This document shows positions 16,698 to 24,556 of a DNA stretch of 64,000 nt, in pieces (positions within the stretch are counted from its first letter, which is position 1; every line of letters begins with the position of its first letter). A program made the translations under genes and the position numbers. This stretch comes from CAYRHN01 sp964424115 (GTDB lineage Bacteria > Chloroflexota > Anaerolineae > Anaerolineales > Anaerolineaceae), in contig CAYRHN010000001.1 in assembly GCA_964424115.1 (NCBI GenBank), positions 124,001 through 188,000 of the forward strand, read 5' to 3'. The notes under the pieces were generated by a model. The model saw nothing but the letters and a program-made list of their open reading frames with translations, did no database searches and was not told the DNA's origin.

Positions 16698-17650
16698 AGT
16701 CCCATTTTGGTGCGGAAGTACGGGATGGTGGCGCGAATACCTTCTTCAAGGGAGACCTTGGGTTCCCAACCAAGCAAAGCCTTGGCGCGGCTGATATCTG
16801 GGCGGCGTTTTTGAGGATCATCGCCAAGGCGAGCTTCGGGGCGGTATCCAAGACCGGCGGTGTTGCCGGTGATCCGGTTAATTGTTTCGGCGAACTCGCG
16901 GATGCTGATCTCGTACGGATTGCCGATATTCACTGGTTCGTGAATATCCGACATGAGGAGGCGATAGATGCCTTCGACGAGGTCATTGACATAGCAAAAG
17001 CTGCGGGTTTGCAGTCCTTCGCCGTACATGGTGAGCGGTTCACCGCGGAGAGCCTGCTGAATGAAATTGGGAACAACACGCCCATCATCCAGACGCATGC
17101 GTTGGCCATAGGTGTTGAAAATGCGCACAATACGTGTATCAATGCCGTGATAACGGTGGTAGGCCATGGTGAGGGCTTCAGCAAAGCGCTTGGCTTCATC
17201 GTATACCGAGCGCGGACCGATAGGGTCGCAATGGCCCCAATAAGTCTCTGTTTGAGGATGTTCAAGGGGGTCGCCGTAGATCTCACTGGTGGAGGCCAGC
17301 AAGAAACGGGCATTATGGGCGCGGGCAACGCCGAGCGTATTGTGCGTGCCGAGAGCACCAGCTTTCATGGTTTGGATGGGTAAGTTGGGATAGCCAAAGG
17401 GTGAGGTGGGATTGGGGCTGGCTGGTGAGGCAAAATGCATTACCGCATCGACCTTGCCGGGGACAAAGATGTATTCGGAAACGTCGTGGCGGATGAATGA
17501 AAAATGTTCATTGCCGGACAGGTGGGAAAGATTTTCAGGGCTGCCGGTAATGAAGTTGTCCATGCCGATCACGTCGTGACCTTCGGCCAAGAGACGGTCG
17601 CACAGGTGCGACCCCAGAAAACCCGCTGCTCCAGTGATTAAAATGCGCAT
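16694..17650 (-). CDS. NAD-dependent epimerase/dehydratase, UDP-glucuronate decarboxylase-like
   Basis: 318 residues, extended SDR. NAD-binding GAAGFLGSHL (7-16), STSEIYGDP with catalytic Ser/Thr near 120-122, and YDEAK with Tyr150 and Lys154. HFASPASP, the STSEIYGDPLEHPQ segment and GHCDPIGPRSVYDEAKR closely follow UDP-glucuronate decarboxylases (UXS), which convert UDP-glucuronate to UDP-xylose. The product would feed pentose into surface glycans. A dTDP-glucose dehydratase-type function is less likely from these motifs. It is 21 bases downstream of the lipoprotein gene and overlaps gtrA by 4 bases. Confidence 0.85.
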   Translation of the reverse strand: MRILITGAAGFLGSHLCDRLLAEGHDVIGMDNFITGSPENLSHLSGNEHFSFIRHDVSEYIFVPGKVDAVMHFASPASPNPTSPFGYPNLPIQTMKAGALGTHNTLGVARAHNARFLLASTSEIYGDPLEHPQTETYWGHCDPIGPRSVYDEAKRFAEALTMAYHRYHGIDTRIVRIFNTYGQRMRLDDGRVVPNFIQQALRGEPLTMYGEGLQTRSFCYVNDLVEGIYRLLMSDIHEPVNIGNPYEISIREFAETINRITGNTAGLGYRPEARLGDDPQKRRPDISRAKALLGWEPKVSLEEGIRATIPYFRTKMGL

Positions 17651-17671
17651 ATTACTCCTTGTTGAGATCCA

Positions 17672-19285
17672 TTATTTCCAATCTATCTTTATTATAGAAC
17701 CATCGCCAGTGATTTGTTGAGGGTCAGACCCATCAGCCCACACCAACCAGAGATCGCCCTGGGAGAGGACGGCCATGGCCAGGCCGTGCTGCTCCACCCC
17801 GTCAGGGGACCAGGTGACATTTTGAGGCTCCAATCCTCGCCCGCCCGCCAGGGGAAAGACTTCGCTCCTGTTTGAGCCGTCGCGGTCCATCAGAACGAGA
17901 CGGTAGGAGCTGGAATCGGATTGGTCGGGAAAGATTGCTTGAAGATAAGCAATCCAAAAACTACTGCCGGATGTAGGCGAGGGGGAAGGGTAAGCAAACA
18001 TGCCGGAGTTTTGAACGAGTTCGAGGGTGAGAGAACTTTTGATGCCCAAAGCAGTCAGGTTGAAGAGGGGAGAAGTTTCCTGGTCGGCCAGTCCGGATTG
18101 CGGCGCATGGGTGGTTATATAAAGGAAGGAGCTGTCTGGGGCCCAGGCGATTCCGGGAACCCAGGCCCAGTCGCCGTGAGTATTGTAATACTGGATATTC
18201 AAGAGGGGGGTCATTTGAGTGGTTTCACCGAATTCCACCAGGCCGATTTGATCGGGTTGAGCATAAGCCAGCATCTCTCCATCTGGAGACCAGTCAAAAC
18301 TGGCGCCCCACCAGCCGGAAACCCCGCCGGTGTTTGCAGGGAGAAGTTCTTCCTGTTTGCGCAAGGCGCCGGAAAGAGGGCTGAAGGTGAGTAAGACCAG
18401 ATTGTTGTTCGCCTGCCAACCCGGGGCGGCTGCGCGTGGTTCGACGGTGGAATAAGTGATGGTCGATTGAGTGTCGGGCACCCATTCAGCGTAGTGGACA
18501 ATATTGCTGGCATTGAGGTCGTATTCCACTGGATTTTCTGCAGTGGAGACAACCCAAAGGGTGTTAATCTCTTCGGAAGGGCTTTTATTACTTTTCCGAG
18601 TAAAGAGGAGCCAATCTCCGTTCGGAGAAAGGGTGAAAATACGTCCGTCTAGATCGCCGCTGGTGACCAATGGTCGGCGGATGGCGGTGCTGTCTTCCAT
18701 GATCCAGGCGTTGCCATTGGAGAGATAAACCAGCCGGCCAGGAATAGTGACAGAACGGAAATTGGATTGACGCCCGATGATCCAAATCTCTGCCTGTGGC
18801 TCCCGAATGGTTTCGGTCTTAAAAAGGGAGCGCGAGACTTCAACATTATCCTCGTACACGCGGCGGTAGGTGTTTTGCTGGATGCCGTTGATACCCTGCT
18901 GGACTGGCATTTTCTGATCCTTGGGCAGCGATTCACTGTAAACCTTTTGGGATTCAAAGGGGAGGATGGTCTCCTCGATCTCGAATTCCTCGCGCACACG
19001 AATGATGCGTACTTCGGATTGGTCACTCAGCAGGGTGTACACCGGAGGCTGAACGCGGTCCAGGCTGCCAAGGGAGATCCCGGCCTGGTCCAATGCGTTC
19101 TGGACGGTAGATCCGGCGGCCATATCTATCTGTATTTGTTTGCCGTCTGCGGTGAGGCTGACAAGGATCAATCCTTGAGTAACTTGCGGGGCAGCGCATC
19201 CGGCGGCAAAAGCCATCCCAACCATGCCGGTGAAAGCAATCAATAGATTTAAGATACGGAAGATTCTGTGAAAAAGAGCGGACAT
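17672..19285 (-). CDS. Lipoprotein with DUF348-like, G5 and beta-propeller regions
   Basis: 537 residues. A signal peptide ends in FAAGC (Cys30), a lipobox. Residues about 35-90 resemble a DUF348 ubiquitin-like module (the LTADGKQIQIDM and AGSTVQNALDQAGI strands). Residues about 95-170 match a G5 domain (EEFEIEETILPFESQKVY onward). The rest carries TolB/WD40-like propeller strands (SPNGDWLLFTRK, WSPDGEMLAYA, WSPDGVEQHG). G5 and DUF348 modules usually accompany cell-wall enzymes; here the enzyme is replaced by a propeller. Probably outside the membrane and binding a cell-wall or protein ligand. First gene of the minus-strand operon. Confidence 0.8.
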   Translation of the reverse strand: MSALFHRIFRILNLLIAFTGMVGMAFAAGCAAPQVTQGLILVSLTADGKQIQIDMAAGSTVQNALDQAGISLGSLDRVQPPVYTLLSDQSEVRIIRVREEFEIEETILPFESQKVYSESLPKDQKMPVQQGINGIQQNTYRRVYEDNVEVSRSLFKTETIREPQAEIWIIGRQSNFRSVTIPGRLVYLSNGNAWIMEDSTAIRRPLVTSGDLDGRIFTLSPNGDWLLFTRKSNKSPSEEINTLWVVSTAENPVEYDLNASNIVHYAEWVPDTQSTITYSTVEPRAAAPGWQANNNLVLLTFSPLSGALRKQEELLPANTGGVSGWWGASFDWSPDGEMLAYAQPDQIGLVEFGETTQMTPLLNIQYYNTHGDWAWVPGIAWAPDSSFLYITTHAPQSGLADQETSPLFNLTALGIKSSLTLELVQNSGMFAYPSPSPTSGSSFWIAYLQAIFPDQSDSSSYRLVLMDRDGSNRSEVFPLAGGRGLEPQNVTWSPDGVEQHGLAMAVLSQGDLWLVWADGSDPQQITGDGSIIKIDWK

Positions 19286-19303
19286 GGCAAAGGGATAATC
19301 GGG

Positions 19304-19309
19304 TATAAT
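19304..19309 (+). promoter_or_regulatory. Probable -10 box for scpB-rluB
   Basis: GGGTATAAT (19301-19309) lies in the 83-base divergent gap, 59 bases before the scpB ATG. No clear -35 box. Similar GGTA(A/T)AAT strings precede other genes here (1178, 41424, 46424). Confidence 0.4.
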
Positions 19310-19368
19310 TTATTCCCGCAGTTGGATTTTTGTAAGAAATCAGATGGTAAAGCAGGGCTAATTATAGC

Positions 19369-19941
19369 ATGAGTGACGCAAACCCAACCAAAATTGATTT
19401 ATCCCTGGAAGCCCGCCTGGAGGCGCTGCTTTTTGTGGCTTCGGGGCCGGTTACTGCAGCGCAACTGGCTGAGGCTTTAGGGGAAGCTGCGGCAGACGTT
19501 GAAAGCGGCCTGAAAAGCCTGGAGGAACAATTGCTTGCCGGGCGGGGATTGCGCCTGCAATGGCACGCCGGTCGGGTGCAGTTGACCACCGCGTCAGAAT
19601 TGGGCGAATTGGTAGAACATTATCTGGGGTTGGAAGCTACCAGCAGGTTGAGCCGGGCAGCCCTGGAGACTCTGGCGATTGTGGCTTACCGGCAGCCAAT
19701 CACCCGTCCGGCGATCGATGCGGTGCGGGGAGTGAACAGCGACGGGGTTGTGAAAAGTCTATTAAGTAAAGGCCTTTTGGAAGAGGTGGGCCGGACAGAT
19801 GGACCAGGCCGGCCCATTTTGTACGGTACGACGAGCGACTTTTTGCAGCATTTTGGGTTGGCATCATTGCAGGCATTACCGCCATACGAACTGGCAACAG
19901 ACACAGAAGTTGTGCCAGAAAACAAGTTGTTAAAGGATTAG
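19369..19941 (+). CDS. scpB: Segregation and condensation protein B
   Basis: 190 residues. ScpB binds ScpA and, with SMC, compacts and helps segregate the chromosome. Two winged-helix domains are visible: SLEARLEALLFVASGPVTAAQLAEAL in the first and LSRAALETLAIVAYRQPITRPAIDAVRGV in the second, the latter being the family's most conserved stretch. GRPILYGTT near the C-terminus is also characteristic. scpA is not in this window. The gene is followed 7 bases later by rluB, a very common bacterial pairing. Confidence 0.93.
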   Translation: MSDANPTKIDLSLEARLEALLFVASGPVTAAQLAEALGEAAADVESGLKSLEEQLLAGRGLRLQWHAGRVQLTTASELGELVEHYLGLEATSRLSRAALETLAIVAYRQPITRPAIDAVRGVNSDGVVKSLLSKGLLEEVGRTDGPGRPILYGTTSDFLQHFGLASLQALPPYELATDTEVVPENKLLKD

Positions 19942-19948
19942 AGAAGAA

Positions 19949-20734
19949 ATGGAAGAACGGTTGCAGAAAATCCTGGCTCAGGCTGGTTTTGGCTCTCGAC
20001 GCTCTTGCGAAGAGTTGATTACAGCCCGGCGGGTGCAGGTGAACGGTAAGGTCGCCGAATTGGGTTCCAAAGCGGATCCCCAGACAGATAAGATCCTGGT
20101 GGACATGCAGCCCATCCCGCGAATTCCCGTGCAAAAGGTGTATATTGCGCTGAACAAGCCGCGCGGTGTGCTTTCGGATGTGGACACGGAAGATGCCCGC
20201 CAGACGGTGCGCGATCTGGTGCCTGTACCGGGACATTTGTTTGCTGTGGGCCGGCTGGATTTTGACAGCGAGGGCCTGATCTTGATGACCGATGATGGAG
20301 AGATGGCGCACCATTTAACCCATCCCCGCTACGAACACGAAAAAGAATATCAGGTATTGGTGGCAACCGTCCCGGATGAGAAACAGCTGGCGATCTGGCG
20401 GCGAGGGGTGGTGCTGCCGGACGGCCACCGTACTGCCCCGGCGCAAGTGAAGGTGGATCGTCAGGCAGGAAAAGGAGCCTGGCTGACGGTGATTTTACAT
20501 GAAGGGCGCAAACGTCAAATCCGCGAGGTAGGTTCGACGATCGGCCTGCCTGTACAGCGAATACTTCGGGTGAGGATCGGCACCTTACAACTGGGCAACC
20601 TAAAACCAGGTGAATGGCGGTACCTTACCTCCAGCGAGGTCAAGTTGCTTAAGACGCTTTCAGCGAAGGAAGCCCCGATACGAAAACCGGTTAAAAGGAC
20701 TTACCGGCCCAGAAAGCCGTCCGATAAGAAATAA
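19949..20734 (+). CDS. rluB: 23S rRNA pseudouridine synthase RluB/RsuA family
   Basis: 261 residues: an N-terminal S4 RNA-binding domain (ERLQKILAQAGFGSRRSCE to about residue 60) and a pseudouridine synthase domain with ALNKPRGVLS and catalytic Asp104 in GRLDFDSEGL. LHEGRKRQIREV is the conserved C-terminal motif. The tail is Lys/Arg-rich. By family it isomerises a uridine in large-subunit rRNA (RluB) or 16S rRNA (RsuA); pairing with scpB favours RluB. It ends just before a strong terminator. Confidence 0.9.
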   Translation: MEERLQKILAQAGFGSRRSCEELITARRVQVNGKVAELGSKADPQTDKILVDMQPIPRIPVQKVYIALNKPRGVLSDVDTEDARQTVRDLVPVPGHLFAVGRLDFDSEGLILMTDDGEMAHHLTHPRYEHEKEYQVLVATVPDEKQLAIWRRGVVLPDGHRTAPAQVKVDRQAGKGAWLTVILHEGRKRQIREVGSTIGLPVQRILRVRIGTLQLGNLKPGEWRYLTSSEVKLLKTLSAKEAPIRKPVKRTYRPRKPSDKK

Positions 20735-20738
20735 TATA

Positions 20739-20772
20739 AAAAAACGAGCCGTTTGAGCGGCTCGTTTTTTGT
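20739..20772. terminator. Strong bidirectional rho-independent terminator
   Basis: ACGAGCCG (20744-20751) pairs with CGGCTCGT (20758-20765) around a 6-base loop, with an A run before and six T after. It sits between convergent rluB and the NERD-like gene and can serve both strands. Confidence 0.92.
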
Positions 20773-20787
20773 TGGAAAACAGGGCAA

Positions 20788-21498
20788 TTATTCTGGGATT
20801 GACTCTTCTGGCAGAGCTTTTTCGAGCGCCTGGATGGAATTGGCAGGGGCTGGATTTTCGCGCGCCATGCGGCGGACAAAATCTTTCAACTTGTCGGTGT
20901 GGAGAGCTGGAATTGGTGCATCCTCTATGTTCCCCACCTCGGCTTTTGGATCAGTGAATACCAAGACCGCTTTGGGCTCGGGTAATGGTACTTGGGGAAG
21001 GCTGGTATTCAACTGCTTGGCCAGATCCTGCAACTGACCTTTTGCTTCCAACTCCGGGCGCCCCAGACCTTCCTGCCCGAAAAGTTTGAGGAAGAAATTT
21101 CCGCCAACATGATTCCAGCGCTTGCGGGAGCCGTCATAAGAAATACTGCCGCGCTGACCATACGCGACCAAAACCCAGACCCCAGCCGGACCCACGAGAA
21201 GGTGCGGAACAGGGGAGGTGTAGTGGTAGAGGGTGTATTTTTCATCCAAACCTTTGAGAGATTGGTTGATCCGCTCATCATAGCGCGGAGATTTGCCGAA
21301 ACGGTTGCCGTAGTAGATGCCAACCTGCGAGAGAAGAAAGCCAACCATCAACGCCAGCAGCGCCCAAATGAAGAGCGAGGCATCGGTGTTGATCGAAATA
21401 ACAAACCCGACCACAAGAACTACCAGACTAGCCAGGGTGGCAATTTGCCCGATCTTGCGGTTGCGTTTAATGATCTTGTTGTTGGTGATGATTTTCAT
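20788..21498 (-). CDS. Membrane protein with NERD-like C-terminal domain
   Basis: 236 residues. Two membrane helices (about 17-34 and 41-59) are followed by a cytoplasmic domain with LLVGPAGVWVLVA, SYDGSRKRW and PEPKAVLVFTDPKAEV, an arrangement recalling nuclease-related (NERD) domains, in which the first strand reads HVLVGPTGVFVI or similar. Nuclease catalytic residues are not obvious, so activity is doubtful. It starts 17 bases after plsX ends and is probably co-transcribed with it. The family call is tentative. Confidence 0.65.
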   Translation of the reverse strand: MKIITNNKIIKRNRKIGQIATLASLVVLVVGFVISINTDASLFIWALLALMVGFLLSQVGIYYGNRFGKSPRYDERINQSLKGLDEKYTLYHYTSPVPHLLVGPAGVWVLVAYGQRGSISYDGSRKRWNHVGGNFFLKLFGQEGLGRPELEAKGQLQDLAKQLNTSLPQVPLPEPKAVLVFTDPKAEVGNIEDAPIPALHTDKLKDFVRRMARENPAPANSIQALEKALPEESIPE

Positions 21499-21515
21499 GA
21501 TCTTATTGTGTTTTT

Positions 21516-22535
21516 TCAGGAGAGATCAACCAGATTGATGCGAGACATGTTCTCTTGGATTGATTCGCGCAGGCTGGTGAGCATGTCGGCTTTGACGATC
21601 TGCTGGGCCAGCAAAACGGCGCTGGTGATGGCGCGCGCATCAGAGCGGCCATGACCGACAAAGACCAGACCATCAATACCCAGGAGCGGAGCTGCGCCAA
21701 TAGCGGAGGGATCCACCAGACCGCGCACCTTTTTGAAAGCGGGTTTGGCGAGTAAGGCGCCCATTTTGCAGCGCAAGGAAGCAGTAAGTTCGGTCTTTAG
21801 GGTGTCGGTGATCAATTTGGCAATCGCTTCACAACCCTTCATTAAAATGTTACCCGTGAAGCCATCGGTAACAACCACATCTGCTTCACCTGCAAAAACC
21901 TCTTTGCCTTCAACATTGCCGATGAAATTGATGCCAACCTTCTCCAGAAGGTGGAATGTATCCTTGACGAGCTGATTACCCTTACCGGCTTCTTCGCCAT
22001 TGGAGAGCAATCCGACGCGCGGATTGGCGATGCCCAGGGATTTTTGAGCGTAGACGCTGCCAAGAATGGCAAACTGGACGAGAAACTCAGGCCGGCAATC
22101 CACATTGGCGCCGATATCGGTGATGACGCAGCGGCCTTTGCGAGTGGGGGCGAGTGCACACAGACCAGGGCGTAGAACGCCGGGAAGGCGTCCGAGGGTG
22201 CGCAGAGCATTGAACATGGCGGCGCCGGTGGAACCGGCAGTGACGAAGGCAGATCCCCGGCCAGACTTGACGAGCTTGCAACCGATCGCCATCGAGTTGT
22301 TCGGCTTGGCGCGGGAGCTTTCGACAACCTTATCTCCCATTTCGACCATGTCGGGAGCGTGTTCGATCGTCACGAGTGCGCCGTGCGTATTAGCGGCTTT
22401 TAATTTTGGCTCCAGAATTTCCTGGTTACCAACCAGCACAACCTCATCTCCCATGCGTTCGGCGGCGTCAATTGCGCCGATGATCTCGGGATCCGGGAAT
22501 CGGTCGCTGCCCATTGCGTCCAGAATAATTGCCAT
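21516..22535 (-). CDS. plsX: Phosphate acyltransferase PlsX
   Basis: 339 residues, standard PlsX length. IILDAMGSDRFPDPEI at the N-terminus, FVTAGSTGAAM, PTRKGRCVITDIGANVDC, GLLSNGEEAGKG, VVTDGFTGNILMKGCE and a C-terminal GIDGLVFVGHGRSDARAI are all characteristic. The enzyme makes acyl-phosphate from acyl-ACP at the inner membrane face, the first step of phospholipid synthesis in the PlsX/PlsY route. GAGGAG precedes the ATG. fabD/fabG/acpP genes often found with it are not in this window. Confidence 0.95.
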   Translation of the reverse strand: MAIILDAMGSDRFPDPEIIGAIDAAERMGDEVVLVGNQEILEPKLKAANTHGALVTIEHAPDMVEMGDKVVESSRAKPNNSMAIGCKLVKSGRGSAFVTAGSTGAAMFNALRTLGRLPGVLRPGLCALAPTRKGRCVITDIGANVDCRPEFLVQFAILGSVYAQKSLGIANPRVGLLSNGEEAGKGNQLVKDTFHLLEKVGINFIGNVEGKEVFAGEADVVVTDGFTGNILMKGCEAIAKLITDTLKTELTASLRCKMGALLAKPAFKKVRGLVDPSAIGAAPLLGIDGLVFVGHGRSDARAITSAVLLAQQIVKADMLTSLRESIQENMSRINLVDLS

Positions 22536-22563
22536 GAGATTACTCCTCTATCAGGGATTAAAA

Positions 22564-22585
22564 CGCGCAGGGGGATGCCCTGCGC
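22564..22585 (-). terminator. Hairpin terminator after tRNA-Leu
   Basis: On the minus strand GCGCAGGG pairs with CCCTGCGC around a 5-base loop, followed by GTTTTAATC. It lies between tRNA-Leu and plsX and probably ends the pgm-tatD-prenyl synthase-tRNA transcript. Confidence 0.7.
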
Positions 22586-22618
22586 ATTGAATTATACTAT
22601 AAAGCTATTGGATTCCTT

Positions 22619-22703
22619 TGGTGCGCTGGGAGGGACTTGAACCCTCACGCCTTGCGGCACATGGCCCTCAACCATGCCTGTCTGCCAGTTCCAGCACCAG
22701 CGC
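22619..22703 (-). tRNA. trnL-GAG: tRNA-Leu (anticodon GAG), CCA encoded
   Basis: 85 bases fold as a class II tRNA: acceptor GCGCTGG/CCAGCGC, D stem CTG/CAG, anticodon stem CATGG/CCATG with loop TTGAGGG, a 13-base variable arm (GCC GCAA GGC) and T arm GAGGG-TTCAAGT-CCCTC. The 3' CCA is in the DNA. It reads CUC and CUU leucine codons. Confidence 0.96.
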
Positions 22704-22774
22704 ATTTACTTTCCCAAGGGGAAAAGCATGCCAATTATATCCGACCGCTCCAGGATGTCAAGGCGCGGAAAAGG

Positions 22775-23749
22775 TCAAAATGTTCTGGCGACGATATATT
22801 CTGCCAGCGAGGCCAGGGCATCGCGGTACGGATTTGCAGGATAGCGGGTAAGAATTTCAAGAGATTGATCGACGTAGCGGTGGGCTTCGGCATAGGCTAA
22901 TTCAATGGCCTGGCTCGCGCGAATTGAAGCCACGATATTGTTCACCTGGTCATCCTCGAGGCATTTTCCTTCCAGGATCAGGCGCGCTTCGGGATTTTCG
23001 GGGTGCGATTCTATGAAGTACAAGGCGGGGAGGGTGATCAGGCCCTGGCGCAGATCGCTGCCAACCGGTTTTCCGAGAGTGGATTGTTGACCGGTAAAAT
23101 CAAGGATATCGTCAATGATCTGAAAAGCCATCCCCAGACCATATCCAATACTGCGCAGTTCCTCGACTTTAGGATCGGGTAATTCACAGAGAAGAGCTAC
23201 AGATTGGGTGGCTGTCTCGAACATTGAGGCTGTCTTGGCATATATTCGTTTCTGGTAATCTTCCCGGCTAGCCAGGCAGCGGCTGGAAAATAACTGATTA
23301 ATCTCGCCATTGACAATGATGCTGAGGGTGCGGGCAAAGAGGAGCATGGCGGGGATGGATTCGGTGTCGGCGGCCAGCTTGGCGGCGCGGGCAAAAAGAA
23401 AATCACCGGTCAGGATGGTGGCGCCCGCAGACCATTTTACGTTCAGGGTTGGAATTCCGCGGCGGAGAAGCGCGCCGTCGATCAGATCGTCGTGAACAAG
23501 GGTGGCGGTGTGGAGCAGCTCGATCGAACCAGCCAGGTTGAGCAGGTTCTTCTCCGGAGCCCCCAACATTTGCCCGGTGAGGAGGGTGAGGGTGGCGCGA
23601 ATGCGTTTGCCACCAGAAGAGAGCAGGTGGTAAAGGGCGGCAATCAAATCCTGGTGAAAGCCGTCAGCCTGTCGATGCATTAGTTCTTCGACAAGCTTTA
23701 ATTCCTCCATAACAGGGTTGGTAAAGGTGGTATTGGTCGGCTTGTTCAA
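22775..23749 (-). CDS. Polyprenyl (trans-isoprenyl) diphosphate synthase
   Basis: 324 residues of the FPP/GGPP synthase family. GGKRIRA near residue 47, first Asp-rich motif DDLID (87-91) and second IIDDILDF near residue 215 bind Mg-diphosphate. The residues 4 and 5 before the first motif are small (Thr, Ala), which in this family lets the chain grow past C15-C20, so a longer all-trans product such as a quinone side chain is likely. It lies 7 bases after tatD, in one operon. Confidence 0.9.
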   Translation of the reverse strand: MNKPTNTTFTNPVMEELKLVEELMHRQADGFHQDLIAALYHLLSSGGKRIRATLTLLTGQMLGAPEKNLLNLAGSIELLHTATLVHDDLIDGALLRRGIPTLNVKWSAGATILTGDFLFARAAKLAADTESIPAMLLFARTLSIIVNGEINQLFSSRCLASREDYQKRIYAKTASMFETATQSVALLCELPDPKVEELRSIGYGLGMAFQIIDDILDFTGQQSTLGKPVGSDLRQGLITLPALYFIESHPENPEARLILEGKCLEDDQVNNIVASIRASQAIELAYAEAHRYVDQSLEILTRYPANPYRDALASLAEYIVARTF

Positions 23750-23755
23750 ATCAAC

Positions 23756-24556
23756 TTAATCCCATAAGAATAATTCATTGGCATTTTGCGCACACGTTTG
23801 GACGACTGTCCCAATATCCAATTGTTTTAGAGCGGCTATCTTTTCAGCAACTGCGCCAACAAAGGCGGGTTCGTTGCGCATTCCCCGGTGAGGATGAGGA
23901 GCCAGAAAGGGAGCATCGGTTTCCAATAATAAGGCACTCAGGGGCAAATCGGTGACGGTCTGTTGGCGCTGAACTGCATTCTTGAAGGTGACTGGTCCAC
24001 TGATTCCCAGGTAAAAATGATGGGAAATAACCTGTGAAGCGGCCGCGGTATCCCCTTCAAAGGAGTGAAGAACACCCGGCCGGGAAGCGAGAGGAGACCT
24101 GGAGGCCTGAAGCGATTCCTGCCATGCCGAAAGAAGCTTCCAAAGATGGTCAAATGAATCACGGCTGTGCAAGACGACCGGCTTGTTCAAGGTGTTTGCC
24201 AGATCGAGTTGAGCCTGCAAAACGCGCATTTGCACGTCTCTGGGAGCATGGTCACGGTAATAATCCAGACCAATTTCTCCAATGGCAAACACCCCAGGGG
24301 CGGAGGCTAGCTCCTCCAATGCCTGGTGCGCACTTTCGTCCCATTTGAGGGCATCGTTGGGGTGAAAACCTACGGCAGCGTGCAAGCGAGGATCACGTTG
24401 GGACAGCTCAACTGCCAGGCGACTGGTTTCCAGGTCGATGCCTGGGATTAGGATGTGTTGCACTCCTTGATCCCAGGCACGGGCCAGCACATCAGGCAGG
24501 TCTTCCTGGAATAAGTTAAGGTTCAGGTGACAATGGGTATCCGTCAGACCCAACAA
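23756..24556 (-). CDS. tatD: TatD family metal-dependent deoxyribonuclease
   Basis: 266 residues, an amidohydrolase-fold TIM barrel. Metal ligands are visible in order: DTHCHL (6-11), GEIGLDYY, PVVLHSRD, LHSFEG, LLETDAPFLAPHPHRG. TatD/YcfH enzymes act as 3'-5' exonucleases or DNases in repair and DNA turnover; some bacterial members may act on other substrates. The ATG directly abuts the stop of the phosphohexomutase gene. Confidence 0.92.
   Translation of the reverse strand: MLGLTDTHCHLNLNLFQEDLPDVLARAWDQGVQHILIPGIDLETSRLAVELSQRDPRLHAAVGFHPNDALKWDESAHQALEELASAPGVFAIGEIGLDYYRDHAPRDVQMRVLQAQLDLANTLNKPVVLHSRDSFDHLWKLLSAWQESLQASRSPLASRPGVLHSFEGDTAAASQVISHHFYLGISGPVTFKNAVQRQQTVTDLPLSALLLETDAPFLAPHPHRGMRNEPAFVGAVAEKIAALKQLDIGTVVQTCAQNANELFLWD

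Noticed and set aside
16673..17383. Plus-strand frame opposite the UDP-glucuronate decarboxylase-like gene
   Set aside because: Antisense shadow; the minus-strand product has full NAD-binding and catalytic motifs.
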